From IMG/VR virus record IMGVR_UViG_3300046656_000042, positions 1 to 20,007 of that record: DNA of 20,007 bases; one strand, 5' to 3'. This document shows positions 7,167-15,351 of this stretch, piece by piece (position 1 is the stretch's first letter; the number at the start of each line of letters is the position of its first letter). The notes under the pieces are model-generated. The model searched no databases, was not told where the DNA came from, and saw only the letters and a program-made list of their open reading frames with translations. The position numbers were made by a program, and so were the translations under genes. Source of the stretch: a virus.

Positions 7167-7863
7167 GATAGCGAACAACATCCTGTTGCGCACGGGCTAT
7201 CAGACCCTCTCTACGCTCGTCGGTAACAATGCGCTGAACGCCCGGAAGATTCTTGGCGTGATGCAGATGGAGGGTAGAACGCTCTCGCGGATGAACTGGA
7301 AGATTCTCGTCAAGCGCAACATCATCACGACCGCTTCGTCGGCTGAGTCCTACTCACTCCCCACCGACTTCGATCACTTCATCGACAACACCTTCTGGAC
7401 TGTGAGCGAGTCGATTCCGATGGACGGACCCGTGACGACTCAGCGCTGGCAGTCGAATAAGTCCGGTATCACGACATTGGGACTTTTTGACCGCTTTCAG
7501 ATTCGGGCCGATGCCAATAGCAATCGCTTCTTCATCGATCCGGTGCCGACGAGCTCGGAGCAGGTGACGTTCTACTACGTGACCAATACTTGGTGCCGAG
7601 CGAAGGGTGGTACACGACAGACCCAGTGGAAGGCGGACACCGATTGTCTCTTGCTCGATGACTTGGTCTATGAACTCGGGGTCGAGGTTCGCTGGCTAAA
7701 AGCTAACGGCCGACCTTTCGACATGAACGCCATGGAGTACGAACGGGAGAAGCTGAAAGCCTTTGCTCGAGACGGTGGAATGCCGGATCTCACCATCTGG
7801 GCACCGCGTGACGACGACATCTTCACGGCGGCGAATGTTGGAGAGACGAACTTTGGCACGTAA
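7147..7863 (+). CDS. Head-to-tail connector adaptor protein (gp11/tail tubular A-like)
   Basis: A 238-residue protein starting at ATG 7147. The order of its motifs, TPLEIANNILLRTGYQTL at the start, RTLSRMNWKILVKR near 44-57, SYSLPTDFDHFIDNTFW near 69-85, the tryptophan-containing PVTTQRWQ and a C-terminal helix ending in AFARDG, fits the adaptor family of podophages that binds under the portal ring and links it to the nozzle. Its size fits that family. The gene is coupled at both ends: 20 nt overlap with the gene before and 11 nt with the next. The connector role is supported by resemblance and by its place just before the large tail protein gene. Confidence 0.75.
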   Translation: MPATPLEIANNILLRTGYQTLSTLVGNNALNARKILGVMQMEGRTLSRMNWKILVKRNIITTASSAESYSLPTDFDHFIDNTFWTVSESIPMDGPVTTQRWQSNKSGITTLGLFDRFQIRADANSNRFFIDPVPTSSEQVTFYYVTNTWCRAKGGTRQTQWKADTDCLLLDDLVYELGVEVRWLKANGRPFDMNAMEYEREKLKAFARDGGMPDLTIWAPRDDDIFTAANVGETNFGT

Positions 7864-9322
7864 CGAGACCTCGCTACCGGCGCCCTTTGGCGGCTGGAAC
7901 ACTCGCGACGCCATCTCCGACATGCCTTCGACCGACGCGATTCGCTTCACCAACATGATCTCGGATGAGAACGGGGTCAGGGTCAGGGACGGCTATACCC
8001 ATCACGCTCATGGCGGTCAAGGCAATGTGGAGTTCCTGAAGAACTTCGACACGCCCTATGGGCCGCGCTTCTACTCCTGTACGGGGGGCGAGCTCGTAGA
8101 CATCACTTCGACCAGCGCGGTCTCGCTCAAGACGGGTTGCACGCGAAGCAACTGGAAGTCGGGCGCCATGAACGGCTTCCTCGCGATGGTGAATGGGGCC
8201 GATGATCCGATCGCGATCTCCTACGCACCCTCGACGGGCTCGGTCTATCAGCCATTGCCGATCAGCGGGATCGCAGCACCCGAACGCTTGAGCATCATTC
8301 ATATCTTCAAGTCCCGTTCCTACTTCGCGACGGGGGACGAACCGGCGTTCTACTACTCCGCGGTCAATGCGCTCGGTGGACTGCTCACGAGGTTCCCGCT
8401 CGATAGAGTCTCCAATTCCGGCGGCAACGTCATCGACATCAAGAGTTGGACGGTGGACGGGGGTAACGGACCCGACGACTATTTCGTCGCCTTTCTGCAG
8501 AGCGGGGAGGTACTTGCCTATCAGGGAAGCGATCCTTCTAACGCCAACGACTGGGCGATAGTCGGTCGGTTCACGGCCGGCAAGATCATCACCGTGGAGC
8601 AGTTCTCCGGTCAGATCCACGCCGTGACGAGCTTCGACTACAACGTCTTTCCGAGAGACTTCCAGACGCAGGGTCTTGCTCCGCCGTCGAAGTTGGTCGG
8701 TGCTGCTCAACAGGCGGTGAGGGAGAAGTCGGGGCTATCAGGTTGGCAGATTCTCTTCGTGCCGCATCTCGGACTTCGGATCATCAACGTCCCGGTAGAT
8801 GTGAGTCACTTCGAGCAGCACGTCTTGAACCTCAACAACGGTACGCCGGCGCACTGGACGATCAGAGCAACCCGCTGGGAAGTGTTCAATGGCCGCCTGT
8901 ATTTTGGGAGCACGGACGGGAATATCAGTGTCTTTGGTGGCAGCACGGATGAAGGAGCGGCAATACCGTGGGAATTTGCTACGGCTCCCGCAAGGCTTGG
9001 CGGCGGTGCCAAGGTGAACGTGCTCGAGTATCGCAGCGTGGTGTCTGGCGACGGCGAACTCTCCGAGTCTACTGGGCTTGGGTATGACTATCAGTTGCCG
9101 GAGTTCATTCAGGACAGCACCACAGAGGCGCTAGGGACTCCGTGGAATACCTCGCCCTGGGATACCTCTTCATGGAGCCAGAACCCGCAGACGCGCTCTG
9201 AGTGGCTGACAGCCGTGGGTTCTGGTCAGACCGTGCAGTACTACTCACGAGGCGAGGTGAATGGATTCACGCCCACTTGGCACAGCATCGACTATGCCTA
9301 TGAAGCGGCGGACATCCATTGA
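7853..9322 (+). CDS. Large tail protein, putative nozzle (beta-propeller-like)
   Basis: TTG 7853 is chosen as start because GGAGAG (7840-7845) lies at normal distance and because the protein then begins LARNETSLPAPFGGWNTRDA, matching the LPAP-GGWNTRD N-terminus of a widespread podophage tail family. In-frame earlier starts (ATG 7835 and further upstream) would extend into the adaptor gene without a better ribosome-binding site. The product is about 489 residues, beta-rich, with regularly spaced Tyr/Trp/Gly strands (for example NVEFLKNF, LFVPHLGLRIINVPV, RLYFGSTDGNISVFGG) that suggest repeated propeller blades. In podophages the protein after the adaptor usually forms the tail nozzle through which DNA exits. 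The exact role is inferred from position. Confidence 0.7.
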   Translation: MARNETSLPAPFGGWNTRDAISDMPSTDAIRFTNMISDENGVRVRDGYTHHAHGGQGNVEFLKNFDTPYGPRFYSCTGGELVDITSTSAVSLKTGCTRSNWKSGAMNGFLAMVNGADDPIAISYAPSTGSVYQPLPISGIAAPERLSIIHIFKSRSYFATGDEPAFYYSAVNALGGLLTRFPLDRVSNSGGNVIDIKSWTVDGGNGPDDYFVAFLQSGEVLAYQGSDPSNANDWAIVGRFTAGKIITVEQFSGQIHAVTSFDYNVFPRDFQTQGLAPPSKLVGAAQQAVREKSGLSGWQILFVPHLGLRIINVPVDVSHFEQHVLNLNNGTPAHWTIRATRWEVFNGRLYFGSTDGNISVFGGSTDEGAAIPWEFATAPARLGGGAKVNVLEYRSVVSGDGELSESTGLGYDYQLPEFIQDSTTEALGTPWNTSPWDTSSWSQNPQTRSEWLTAVGSGQTVQYYSRGEVNGFTPTWHSIDYAYEAADIH

Positions 9323-9335
9323 TTGCGGAAGCCGC

Positions 9336-9788
9336 ATGATCGAGTTTCCGGGGACTGAGCAACGCAATCAGTTCTTGAAGGCTTGGATCGAACTGCGCCT
9401 GCAATCCAATCTCGGTCAGTGTGCGTGTCTTGGGGTATGGCGAGACGAGCGTCTAATCGCCGTCAGTGCCTACAACAACTTCAAGACCTTCGACATCGAA
9501 CTCAACTTCGCCGCCGACTCACCGCGTTGGGCCACGAAGCAAGTGGTCACTTGGATACTGAGTTACCCCTTTATCCAGCTCAAGACGCAGAGAGTGACGG
9601 CTCTTGTGAAGAAGTCTAACCGTCGAGCTCGAAAGCTCCTGACGGGGATTGGATTCAAAGAGGAAGGCTGTCACCGACACAGTGCCGCAAACTTAGAGAC
9701 CGTCTTCAGCTACGGACTACTCAGAACCGAATTCGTGGAGAAGTATCTTGGGAAGCAAGAGTCAATCCTTTCGGCCACCCGCGCCTAA
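9336..9788 (+). CDS. GNAT-family N-acetyltransferase-like protein
   Basis: A 150-residue protein. ATG 9336 is preferred, with GCGGAAG just upstream; earlier in-frame ATGs at 9300 and 9261 would extend it into the nozzle gene. The pattern of a central strand (ACLGVWRDERLIAVSAYNN), then LKTQRVTALVKKSNRRARKLLTGIGFKEEG (residues about 82-111), fits the GNAT fold: the Asn and the Arg-Lys-Leu-Leu helix before G-F-x-x-E-G lie in the acetyl-CoA region. The canonical Q/R-x-x-G-x-G/A loop is not obvious, so activity is uncertain. GNAT-like genes occur among podophage tail genes; the substrate is unknown. Its 3' end overlaps the next gene by 41 nt. Confidence 0.65.
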   Translation: MIEFPGTEQRNQFLKAWIELRLQSNLGQCACLGVWRDERLIAVSAYNNFKTFDIELNFAADSPRWATKQVVTWILSYPFIQLKTQRVTALVKKSNRRARKLLTGIGFKEEGCHRHSAANLETVFSYGLLRTEFVEKYLGKQESILSATRA

Positions 9789-10092
9789 TCAGAGTCAGAT
9801 GATGGGCGGTCAGGGCGGCATGATGCGGACGATGCCGATGCCGCAGCAGCAATATCAATTGCGTGCCGCTCCTGTCATGGCCCAACAAATTCAGCCACAA
9901 GTTCCGCCTCCGCCTCCTGGTGGTGGGATCTCTGGAATGATCCTCGCAACAACAGCCTCCGCCTCAGCCGATCGCTCCAGCTCCGCAAGTGGGTCAACAG
10001 ATTCAGGGTTCACAGATGCAGGGTCCATGGCAGCCGCCGCAGCCGCCTCAGCAGCAGACATTTACACCAAGCTTTGGAATTACTCGATTTGA
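9748..10092 (+). CDS. Gln/Pro/Met-rich virion-type protein, upstream frame
   Basis: Starts at TTG 9748, with GGAG (9737-9740) at good distance, inside the acetyltransferase gene. The first ~60 residues (MGSKSQSFRPPAPNQSQ, then Met/Gly/Gln-rich, then QIQPQVPPPPPGGG) look like the start of a small Gln/Pro-rich structural protein and resemble the start of the next gene (MGKKSQPSPPPPPDPNQ). After about codon 64 the composition flips to Ser/Ala (ASASADRSSSASG, then a run of Ala), as expected from reading Gln/Pro codons in a shifted frame, and it stops at 10092. The Gln/Pro-rich character continues in the +1 frame. I think this is the N-terminal part of one gene whose C-terminus is the next entry. 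Confidence 0.55.
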   Translation: MGSKSQSFRPPAPNQSQMMGGQGGMMRTMPMPQQQYQLRAAPVMAQQIQPQVPPPPPGGGISGMILATTASASADRSSSASGSTDSGFTDAGSMAAAAAASAADIYTKLWNYSI

Positions 10093-10246
10093 CCAAGGAA
10101 GAGACCAGACAGGAATGCCTTATGCGCAAATGCAGCAGGGGCCGCCGCAGCAACAGGGCGGCATGAAGAATTCCTCAGTGCAGGGCGGTCCGCCGAGTCC
10201 TAACCAAGGGTTTCTCGGCCAGATGCTTAGAAACTGGGGGGCTTAG
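9989..10246 (+). CDS. Gln/Pro-rich virion-type protein, downstream frame
   Basis: The frame is open from 9941, right after a TGA at 9938-9940, to the stop at 10246, and is Gln/Pro-rich throughout (PPPQPIAPAP, QPPQPPQQQ), with a more specific C-terminus (GFLGQMLRNWGA). The GTG at 9989 and the ATG at 10016 are the available starts, but neither has a convincing Shine-Dalgarno, so an independent start is doubtful. The composition before the TGA belongs to the upstream frame, so this looks like the C-terminal half of the gene beginning at 9748, joined by a +1 (or -2) frame change somewhere in 9941-10089. It ends 9 nt before the next gene, whose ribosome-binding site lies in the gap. Confidence 0.5.
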   Translation: MGQQIQGSQMQGPWQPPQPPQQQTFTPSFGITRFDQGRDQTGMPYAQMQQGPPQQQGGMKNSSVQGGPPSPNQGFLGQMLRNWGA

Positions 10247-10255
10247 GAGAAAGTC

Positions 10256-11785
10256 ATGGGAAAGAAGTCGCAACCGTCGCCGCCGCCTCCGCCTGATCCT
10301 AACCAGATCATCAATACAGAGGCTCAGGCGAATCGGGTCAACCAGATCACGCCCTATGGAAGCCTGACCTACGGCGGTCCCGACAACAACACCGCGACGC
10401 TCAATTTTAGCCCCGAGCTTCAGAACCTCTTCAGCGGGCAGATGGGAATCAGCCAGGGAGTACTGAATCAGGCTCAACAGCAACTTGGTTCGCTTCCACA
10501 GGGCAATCCCTATGCTGGGTTTGGGGTTGGCAATAACGTTCCTGGATTACAGACGGTCTCTCAGAGTCAGGTTCCTCTTGCCCCCCAGCTAAACAATATA
10601 GGCATCACCCCGCAGTCGGTTCCTGGGCTTCAGACTTCAATTCCTGGGCTTGGAGATTTGCAGAATCCAACGCTCCAAAGATCCATTGGTAATCTTGATT
10701 TTAGTGGTGCGAATCCGCTCCCCAAAAACTATCAGGGTTTCAATCAAGACGCTGCGAACGCTTTCTATAACAACTCATCTGGATTGCTCAATCAGCAGTT
10801 CAGCCGAGATCAGAACGCGCTCGATCAGAAGCTAGCTAATCAAGGACTGCAATCCGGCGGGGCAGCCTATAACGATCAAATCAATCAGTTCCTGACTAAC
10901 AAAAATCAAACCTTCAGCAACCTGGCTAATCAAGCCGTTCTATATGGCGGTCAGGACGCATCCAGACAACTTTCAGACATGCTCAATCTGAGGGGGGCTG
11001 GGACTAATGAAGCACAAGCACAATTCGGCGCAGGACTGACGCAGGGTAATTTTGGAAACCAAGCTGCACTCAGTCAGGCCGACGCGAACAACGCCAATCA
11101 GCAAGCAATCTTTAATGCCCAAGCGACAGCCGCTGGATTCGGTAATCAGGCTCAGACGCAGCAATTTGGTCTTGGTACTACAGCCTATAATCAAGCCTTA
11201 CAAAATCAACTGTTCGGCAATGATGTAATCCAACAGGGGTATCAAAACCAAAACCAGCAGTTTGCTAATCAAAATACTGCTGCTGGTCAGGCCAACGCCA
11301 CACGAGGTCAAGCCTTCAACGAAGCCGGTACGCAGCAGAATGCGCAGTTCAATCAGCTCGCGTCTCTGCTTGGACTACAGCAAGTCCAGACTCCGCAGTT
11401 AAGCAGCTTCTCGCCTCCTGGCTCGATCAATGCCATCGATCCCTACGCGCTGCAACAAAGCGCTCAACAGAGCAACTACAACACTCAAGCCGGTAACGCG
11501 GGATCTAAGAAGGGTTCGATGGCGAATCTTGGAGGCACTCTTGGCGGGGCAATAATTCAGAATCCAGGAAGCCTTAGTCAAATCTTCTCCGATCGCAGGC
11601 TCAAGAGCGCCATTCAGAAGATCGGCCGATACAAGTCCTACAACGTCTATCTATGGGTCTGGAATAAAGCGGCCGAGAAACTTGGGCTCAATGGCTTCGG
11701 CTTAGGCGTGCTTGCTGACGAGGTTCCGATCTACTTCGTGTCCATGAAGAACGGTTATCTCGCCGTGGATTACGGAGCACTTTAA
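10256..11785 (+). CDS. Gln/Asn-rich virion protein with S74-like C-terminal chaperone domain
   Basis: A 509-residue protein; ATG 10256 follows TTAGGAGAAAG. It opens with MGKKSQPSPPPPPDPNQ and then RVNQITPYGSLTYGG, a start seen in podophage structural proteins. Residues about 60-400 are rich in Gln, Asn, Gly and Ala with short repeats such as VPGLQT. From residue 445 the C-terminus reads SDRRLKSAIQKIG, then GLGVLADEVP and GYLAVDYG, which matches a short S74/intramolecular-chaperone domain. In that family the Ser before Asp is the self-cleavage site and the domain trimerises fibres. Here the body is not a beta-helix fibre, so the domain may help assembly of another virion component. Self-cleavage is possible but unproven. 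It is followed 2 nt later by the next gene. Confidence 0.65.
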   Translation: MGKKSQPSPPPPPDPNQIINTEAQANRVNQITPYGSLTYGGPDNNTATLNFSPELQNLFSGQMGISQGVLNQAQQQLGSLPQGNPYAGFGVGNNVPGLQTVSQSQVPLAPQLNNIGITPQSVPGLQTSIPGLGDLQNPTLQRSIGNLDFSGANPLPKNYQGFNQDAANAFYNNSSGLLNQQFSRDQNALDQKLANQGLQSGGAAYNDQINQFLTNKNQTFSNLANQAVLYGGQDASRQLSDMLNLRGAGTNEAQAQFGAGLTQGNFGNQAALSQADANNANQQAIFNAQATAAGFGNQAQTQQFGLGTTAYNQALQNQLFGNDVIQQGYQNQNQQFANQNTAAGQANATRGQAFNEAGTQQNAQFNQLASLLGLQQVQTPQLSSFSPPGSINAIDPYALQQSAQQSNYNTQAGNAGSKKGSMANLGGTLGGAIIQNPGSLSQIFSDRRLKSAIQKIGRYKSYNVYLWVWNKAAEKLGLNGFGLGVLADEVPIYFVSMKNGYLAVDYGAL

Positions 11786-11787
11786 GC

Positions 11788-12462
11788 ATGGCGCTCGACT
11801 GGTCGAAGCTCACGCCAGATCAAGCAGCGGCCGTGCAGGCGGCTATTGCGAAGACTCAAGTCGGCGGCTCGGCTCCTTCCGCTCCTGTGTCGAAAGACCA
11901 AGCGCTGCAGCTCCTGGTCGATGCCTACAATCAGTCGGGCGGACAAGTCACGCCCTACATCCAGAACTTCGGCGCGCAGAACGGCATCACGCTCGATGAC
12001 ATCAAGGCGACGAGCGACGCCCGCCACAAGCAGTACAGCGGCGGGATGGATGTCATCGACTGGACCAAGGATGTAGCGGGTCTCGTTGGTGTCGTCGGCG
12101 GGGCCTCGGCGCTTGCTGGGGCGCTAGGCGGGGCGGGCGGGGCAACAGCGGGGGCCGGGGCGGGGACAGGCGGGGCCGGGGCAGCCGCGACCACGACGCC
12201 CTATGTTGCTCCGGGGGCGAGTATCACGGGGAGCGCGCTGGGGCCAGAGGCTGCAACCGCGGGTGCGGGGACGGGGGCGGGGGCTCAGACGGCCGGCGGG
12301 GCCAGTCATTGGCTCAAACTCGGCAACCAACTCCGGGGACTTCTGCCTCAACCGCGACGACCACAGCAGCAACAGCAAATGGCGTATCAACTACAGTCCA
12401 GTGATCCAACACGGTCGGCGTTAGTTCAACAACTTCTAGCGAGAGCACTACGAAATGGCTAG
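11788..12462 (+). CDS. Gly/Ala-rich putative internal virion protein
   Basis: A 224-residue protein; ATG 11788 follows GGAG (11774-11777). The N-terminal ~85 residues form an ordinary soluble segment (LDWSKLTPDQAAAVQAAI, QALQLLVDAYNQSGG). Residues about 95-185 are almost only Gly, Ala and Thr, encoded by GGGG-rich codons, and include a hydrophobic stretch (LVGVVGGASALAGALGGAGG) that could enter a membrane. The last 25 residues (VQQLLARAL within) are repeated near the N-terminus of the next protein. I do not recognise a family. Its place among Gln-rich and ejection-like proteins suggests a virion component that reaches the host membrane, which is inference. It overlaps the next gene by 8 nt (ATGGCTAG). 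Confidence 0.6.
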   Translation: MALDWSKLTPDQAAAVQAAIAKTQVGGSAPSAPVSKDQALQLLVDAYNQSGGQVTPYIQNFGAQNGITLDDIKATSDARHKQYSGGMDVIDWTKDVAGLVGVVGGASALAGALGGAGGATAGAGAGTGGAGAAATTTPYVAPGASITGSALGPEAATAGAGTGAGAQTAGGASHWLKLGNQLRGLLPQPRRPQQQQQMAYQLQSSDPTRSALVQQLLARALRNG

Positions 12463-13606
12463 CAGATATCGAGGCCACAATCCCTTCTCAGTGCAGCTTC
12501 AATCAGATCCCTCTCGCTCGATCTTTGTCCAACAGCTTCTCGCTCGAGCTCTACAGAACAACGGGCGTCCATCACGATCAGTTGCAGAGTCGGCCGATAT
12601 CGCTTCGGCTCCGATCATTGCGGCACTGCTCGCAAGGCAAGATCAGAAGTCTCAAGCCGCGCAGCAGGCCAATAACAAAGCGATGGCTAACCAGCTCGTC
12701 GGCGGCTCTATGCAGACCAAGATCCCGCTAGAGAACTTGGACGGACAGCCGCCCGATGTTTATTCGGTTCCGACTGAGGGTCCTACTGGAGCGATGAGAA
12801 GTGCACTAGCTGGTGTTCTAGCACAGAGTCCGCAGGCAATGGCCTCAATGGCGATGCAGCAAGCAATGCCGCAGCAGCAGAAGCCGGAGGCTTACACGCT
12901 AAGTCCTGGCCAGGTCAGATACCAGGGCAGCCAAGCGATTGCTGGCGTGCCGGCCGCGCCAGATAAAGACACGACCGACGCACAGAACTACGCGCTAGCC
13001 GTGAAGGGCGGTTACAAGGGCAGCTTTGTAGAGTACCAAGAGCAGATCCGCAGAGCTGGTGCGAGCAATATCAATACTGAACCTCTTGTGCCTACGGTCG
13101 ATCCCAAGACCGGCAAGGGAGTTCTTACGCCGCGCTCTCAGGCTGCTGGCGCGGAGCCATATTCAGCGCCCAAGCCGCCGAACGAGGTAGCGCAGAAGAA
13201 TCTAGGTCTTGTTACGAGCATGAGCGAGGCTGGTAGTCGGATAAACGGATATGAGAAAGCCGGAACCATTGACAGTTCCGACATGAAGAACGCGGCGCTT
13301 GCCTCGAATCCGGTGACACATACTTTGACGAGCGAAGGTTATCGACAATATGAAAGCGCGGCTAAGCAGTGGATCACTAATTACGTCTTTCTGAAGTCTG
13401 GTTCAAACACAAATCCACAAGAAATTTCTGACGCCTGGAAAACCTTTTTCCCGCAACCAGGAGACAGTGCGGAGGTGAAGAAAACGAAGGCCAAGGCGCG
13501 AACTGCGGAAGAAGGCATTTGGCGCGATAAGTTTGGCAGTTCTGATAGCGGCTCATCGGGTCAATCGGTGCTGACCTATGACCCAGCTACAGGGACGTTC
13601 AAGTAA
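12455..13606 (+). CDS. Putative internal virion/DNA ejection protein
   Basis: A 383-residue protein beginning at ATG 12455 inside the end of the previous gene. Residues about 13-37 repeat the C-terminal peptide of that gene product. The middle (residues about 40-150) is Gln/Ala/Met-rich. The C-terminal third, with YRQYESAAKQWITNYVFLKSG, then EISDAWKTFFPQPGDS and TAEEGIWRD, resembles a helical segment common in podophage internal proteins, where the sequence around FPQPGDS is a strong landmark. Such proteins leave the capsid with the DNA and help it cross the envelope. A short linker with repeated Ser/Gly ends the protein. The stop overlaps the next start by 1 nt (TAATG), so translation is coupled. 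Confidence 0.6.
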   Translation: MASRYRGHNPFSVQLQSDPSRSIFVQQLLARALQNNGRPSRSVAESADIASAPIIAALLARQDQKSQAAQQANNKAMANQLVGGSMQTKIPLENLDGQPPDVYSVPTEGPTGAMRSALAGVLAQSPQAMASMAMQQAMPQQQKPEAYTLSPGQVRYQGSQAIAGVPAAPDKDTTDAQNYALAVKGGYKGSFVEYQEQIRRAGASNINTEPLVPTVDPKTGKGVLTPRSQAAGAEPYSAPKPPNEVAQKNLGLVTSMSEAGSRINGYEKAGTIDSSDMKNAALASNPVTHTLTSEGYRQYESAAKQWITNYVFLKSGSNTNPQEISDAWKTFFPQPGDSAEVKKTKAKARTAEEGIWRDKFGSSDSGSSGQSVLTYDPATGTFK

Positions 13607-15351
13607 TGGTTCAGAGGGTCAATGTTCCTGGTGTTGGAACGCTCAAGTTCCCCGATGGAATGAGCCAACAGGATATGGCCGCTGCAATCAGGCAGAACTA
13701 TCCGCAGATTCATCCGACCCAGATGGCGGGTCCGCAGCCGCCTCCAGTTGCGCCTCCGGCTCCGCAAGATCACTCTGCACTCATGGCCTCGAATCCAGGT
13801 GGATACGATCCGAGCTCGCCGCAGTTCAAAGCGAAATACGGTAACTCCTGGGTCGATGCTGTCAAGGAAGGACTGAAGGGCGCGCCGTCTGCGATCAAAG
13901 CAACTCTGCTCGGTGCTTTGCAAGGGGCGACATTCAACACTGGCGATGAGATGGCGGCTGGAGCAGCGATGGCAGATCAGCGCGACCTTCCTCTATCGCA
14001 GCAGACCATCAATAGTCCGGAGGAATATCAGGCACGGAACCAGCAAGTGCTCGATGCCTCTCGGCGCCAACTGGCTCAGTCCGCTCAAGAGCATCCCTAT
14101 CTCACGGCAGAAGGTAACTTGGTCGGTGGTACGGCACTCGGTAGCAATCTCGCCAAAGGTGGACTGACGCTCGCTGGGAGGGCGACCTCAATCCCAGGCG
14201 CAATCGGTGCGGGGGCACTTGAAGGCGCTGGCTATGGAGCAGCTTATGGAGCTGGAGCCGGGACAACTCCTGAGGATCGATTAGCACAAGCTGGGAAGGG
14301 CGCTGCGATGGGGGCGGCGACTGGAGCCGTTACAGGTGGCGTAGCTGCCTTCGCGGCTTCTAAAGGCGTGAAGTTGCCGACTACGCAAGAGATTAAGGAT
14401 AAATCACAAGCGGCCTACCAAACTGCCGAGAACGCTGGCGTGGTTCTCACTCCGCAGGCATCTATTGATCTTGCCGACAAAGTAGACGTTGCCTTGCAGG
14501 CCGCGAACATAAACCCGCGGATTCATGGTCAAGCAACAGCGGCATTACAGGCTTTGAAGGAAGACGCCCAGAAAGGCTTCACGCTGACGAAGCTCGATCA
14601 AGCACGTCAACTCTTTCGAGATGCCTCGATGACTTCGGACGCCGGCAACAATCGCGTCGCCAAGTTAGGCATAGCAGCAATCGACTCGGAAGTGAAAAAC
14701 CTACAACCCGCGCAGCTCCAAGCCGGTAATGCTCCGGTAGCGCTTGCCGCTTTGAAAGACGCCAGAAGTTCGTGGTCTCAGTACAGCAAGGCTCAAGTCC
14801 TCGATGATGTGATGGAGATCGCCGATGTGAAGGGCGGCGAATATAGCGTGTCAGGCAAGGAGAATGCGGTCAGGGCTGGATTCAAAAATCTCTATACCTC
14901 GCTCGTCAGGGACAAGGCCGAGCGCGCCATGTGGACCGATCAGGAAGTGGCCGCTATTAAGAAAGTTGCCCAAGGCGGTCCCGTCGTTAACTTCTTGCGA
15001 TTTATCGGCAAGGGTGCTGTGCGTGGTCCCGTGTCTGGATTGCCTGCCCTAGCTGGATACGCCTTGGGTGGACCAGTGGGAGCTGGAGCAGTCGCTGCAG
15101 TCGGTGAAGCCGGTAAGTATGGCGCTCTACTCGCGAGACTCAAAGACGCCAATCTAGCGCAACAATTGATTCGGACTGGAAGTAATGCTGCCGCGCCATT
15201 AGCGATGGGGCCAGGAATGTCGGCGGCTAATGCGGGACTAGCTGCGCTACTAAACCAACAGCAGATGCCGGCTGGTGGGGGCGTTCTGTCGCTTGAGGAA
15301 CAGAAGAAACTCAGCGAGAAGTTAAGGAACGCGCGAGCGGCGGGACTCTAG
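13606..15351 (+). CDS. Large Ala/Gly-rich internal virion protein, putative ejection protein
   Basis: A 581-residue protein starting at ATG 13606. The N-terminal VPGVGTLKFPDGMSQQDMAA is a short module seen at the start of phage and prophage virion proteins. After a Pro-rich linker (about 40-55) comes a helical region. Residues about 170-250 are a long Gly/Ala segment with hydrophobic helices (for example AGALEGAGYGAAYGAGAG), and residues about 465-500 form a second one (LPALAGYALGGPVGAGAVAA). The rest is charged, helical and Ala-rich. Alternating soluble helices and glycine-rich amphipathic segments are typical of podophage ejection proteins that build a channel across the envelope. No lytic transglycosylase or other catalytic motif is visible. 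The role is inferred from composition and position before the tail fibre gene. Confidence 0.6.
   Translation: MVQRVNVPGVGTLKFPDGMSQQDMAAAIRQNYPQIHPTQMAGPQPPPVAPPAPQDHSALMASNPGGYDPSSPQFKAKYGNSWVDAVKEGLKGAPSAIKATLLGALQGATFNTGDEMAAGAAMADQRDLPLSQQTINSPEEYQARNQQVLDASRRQLAQSAQEHPYLTAEGNLVGGTALGSNLAKGGLTLAGRATSIPGAIGAGALEGAGYGAAYGAGAGTTPEDRLAQAGKGAAMGAATGAVTGGVAAFAASKGVKLPTTQEIKDKSQAAYQTAENAGVVLTPQASIDLADKVDVALQAANINPRIHGQATAALQALKEDAQKGFTLTKLDQARQLFRDASMTSDAGNNRVAKLGIAAIDSEVKNLQPAQLQAGNAPVALAALKDARSSWSQYSKAQVLDDVMEIADVKGGEYSVSGKENAVRAGFKNLYTSLVRDKAERAMWTDQEVAAIKKVAQGGPVVNFLRFIGKGAVRGPVSGLPALAGYALGGPVGAGAVAAVGEAGKYGALLARLKDANLAQQLIRTGSNAAAPLAMGPGMSAANAGLAALLNQQQMPAGGGVLSLEEQKKLSEKLRNARAAGL

Noticed and set aside
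7874-8710. A 278-codon open frame on the minus strand inside the nozzle gene
   Set aside because: It has no ribosome-binding site, lies fully antisense to a gene with a well-supported frame, and its Arg/Asp/Val-rich composition is what complementing GC-rich codons gives.
9789-10163. Third open frame through the Gln/Pro-rich gene (Trp/Arg-rich translation)
   Set aside because: It has no start codon with a ribosome-binding site and its Trp and Arg runs are typical of repeat DNA read out of frame.
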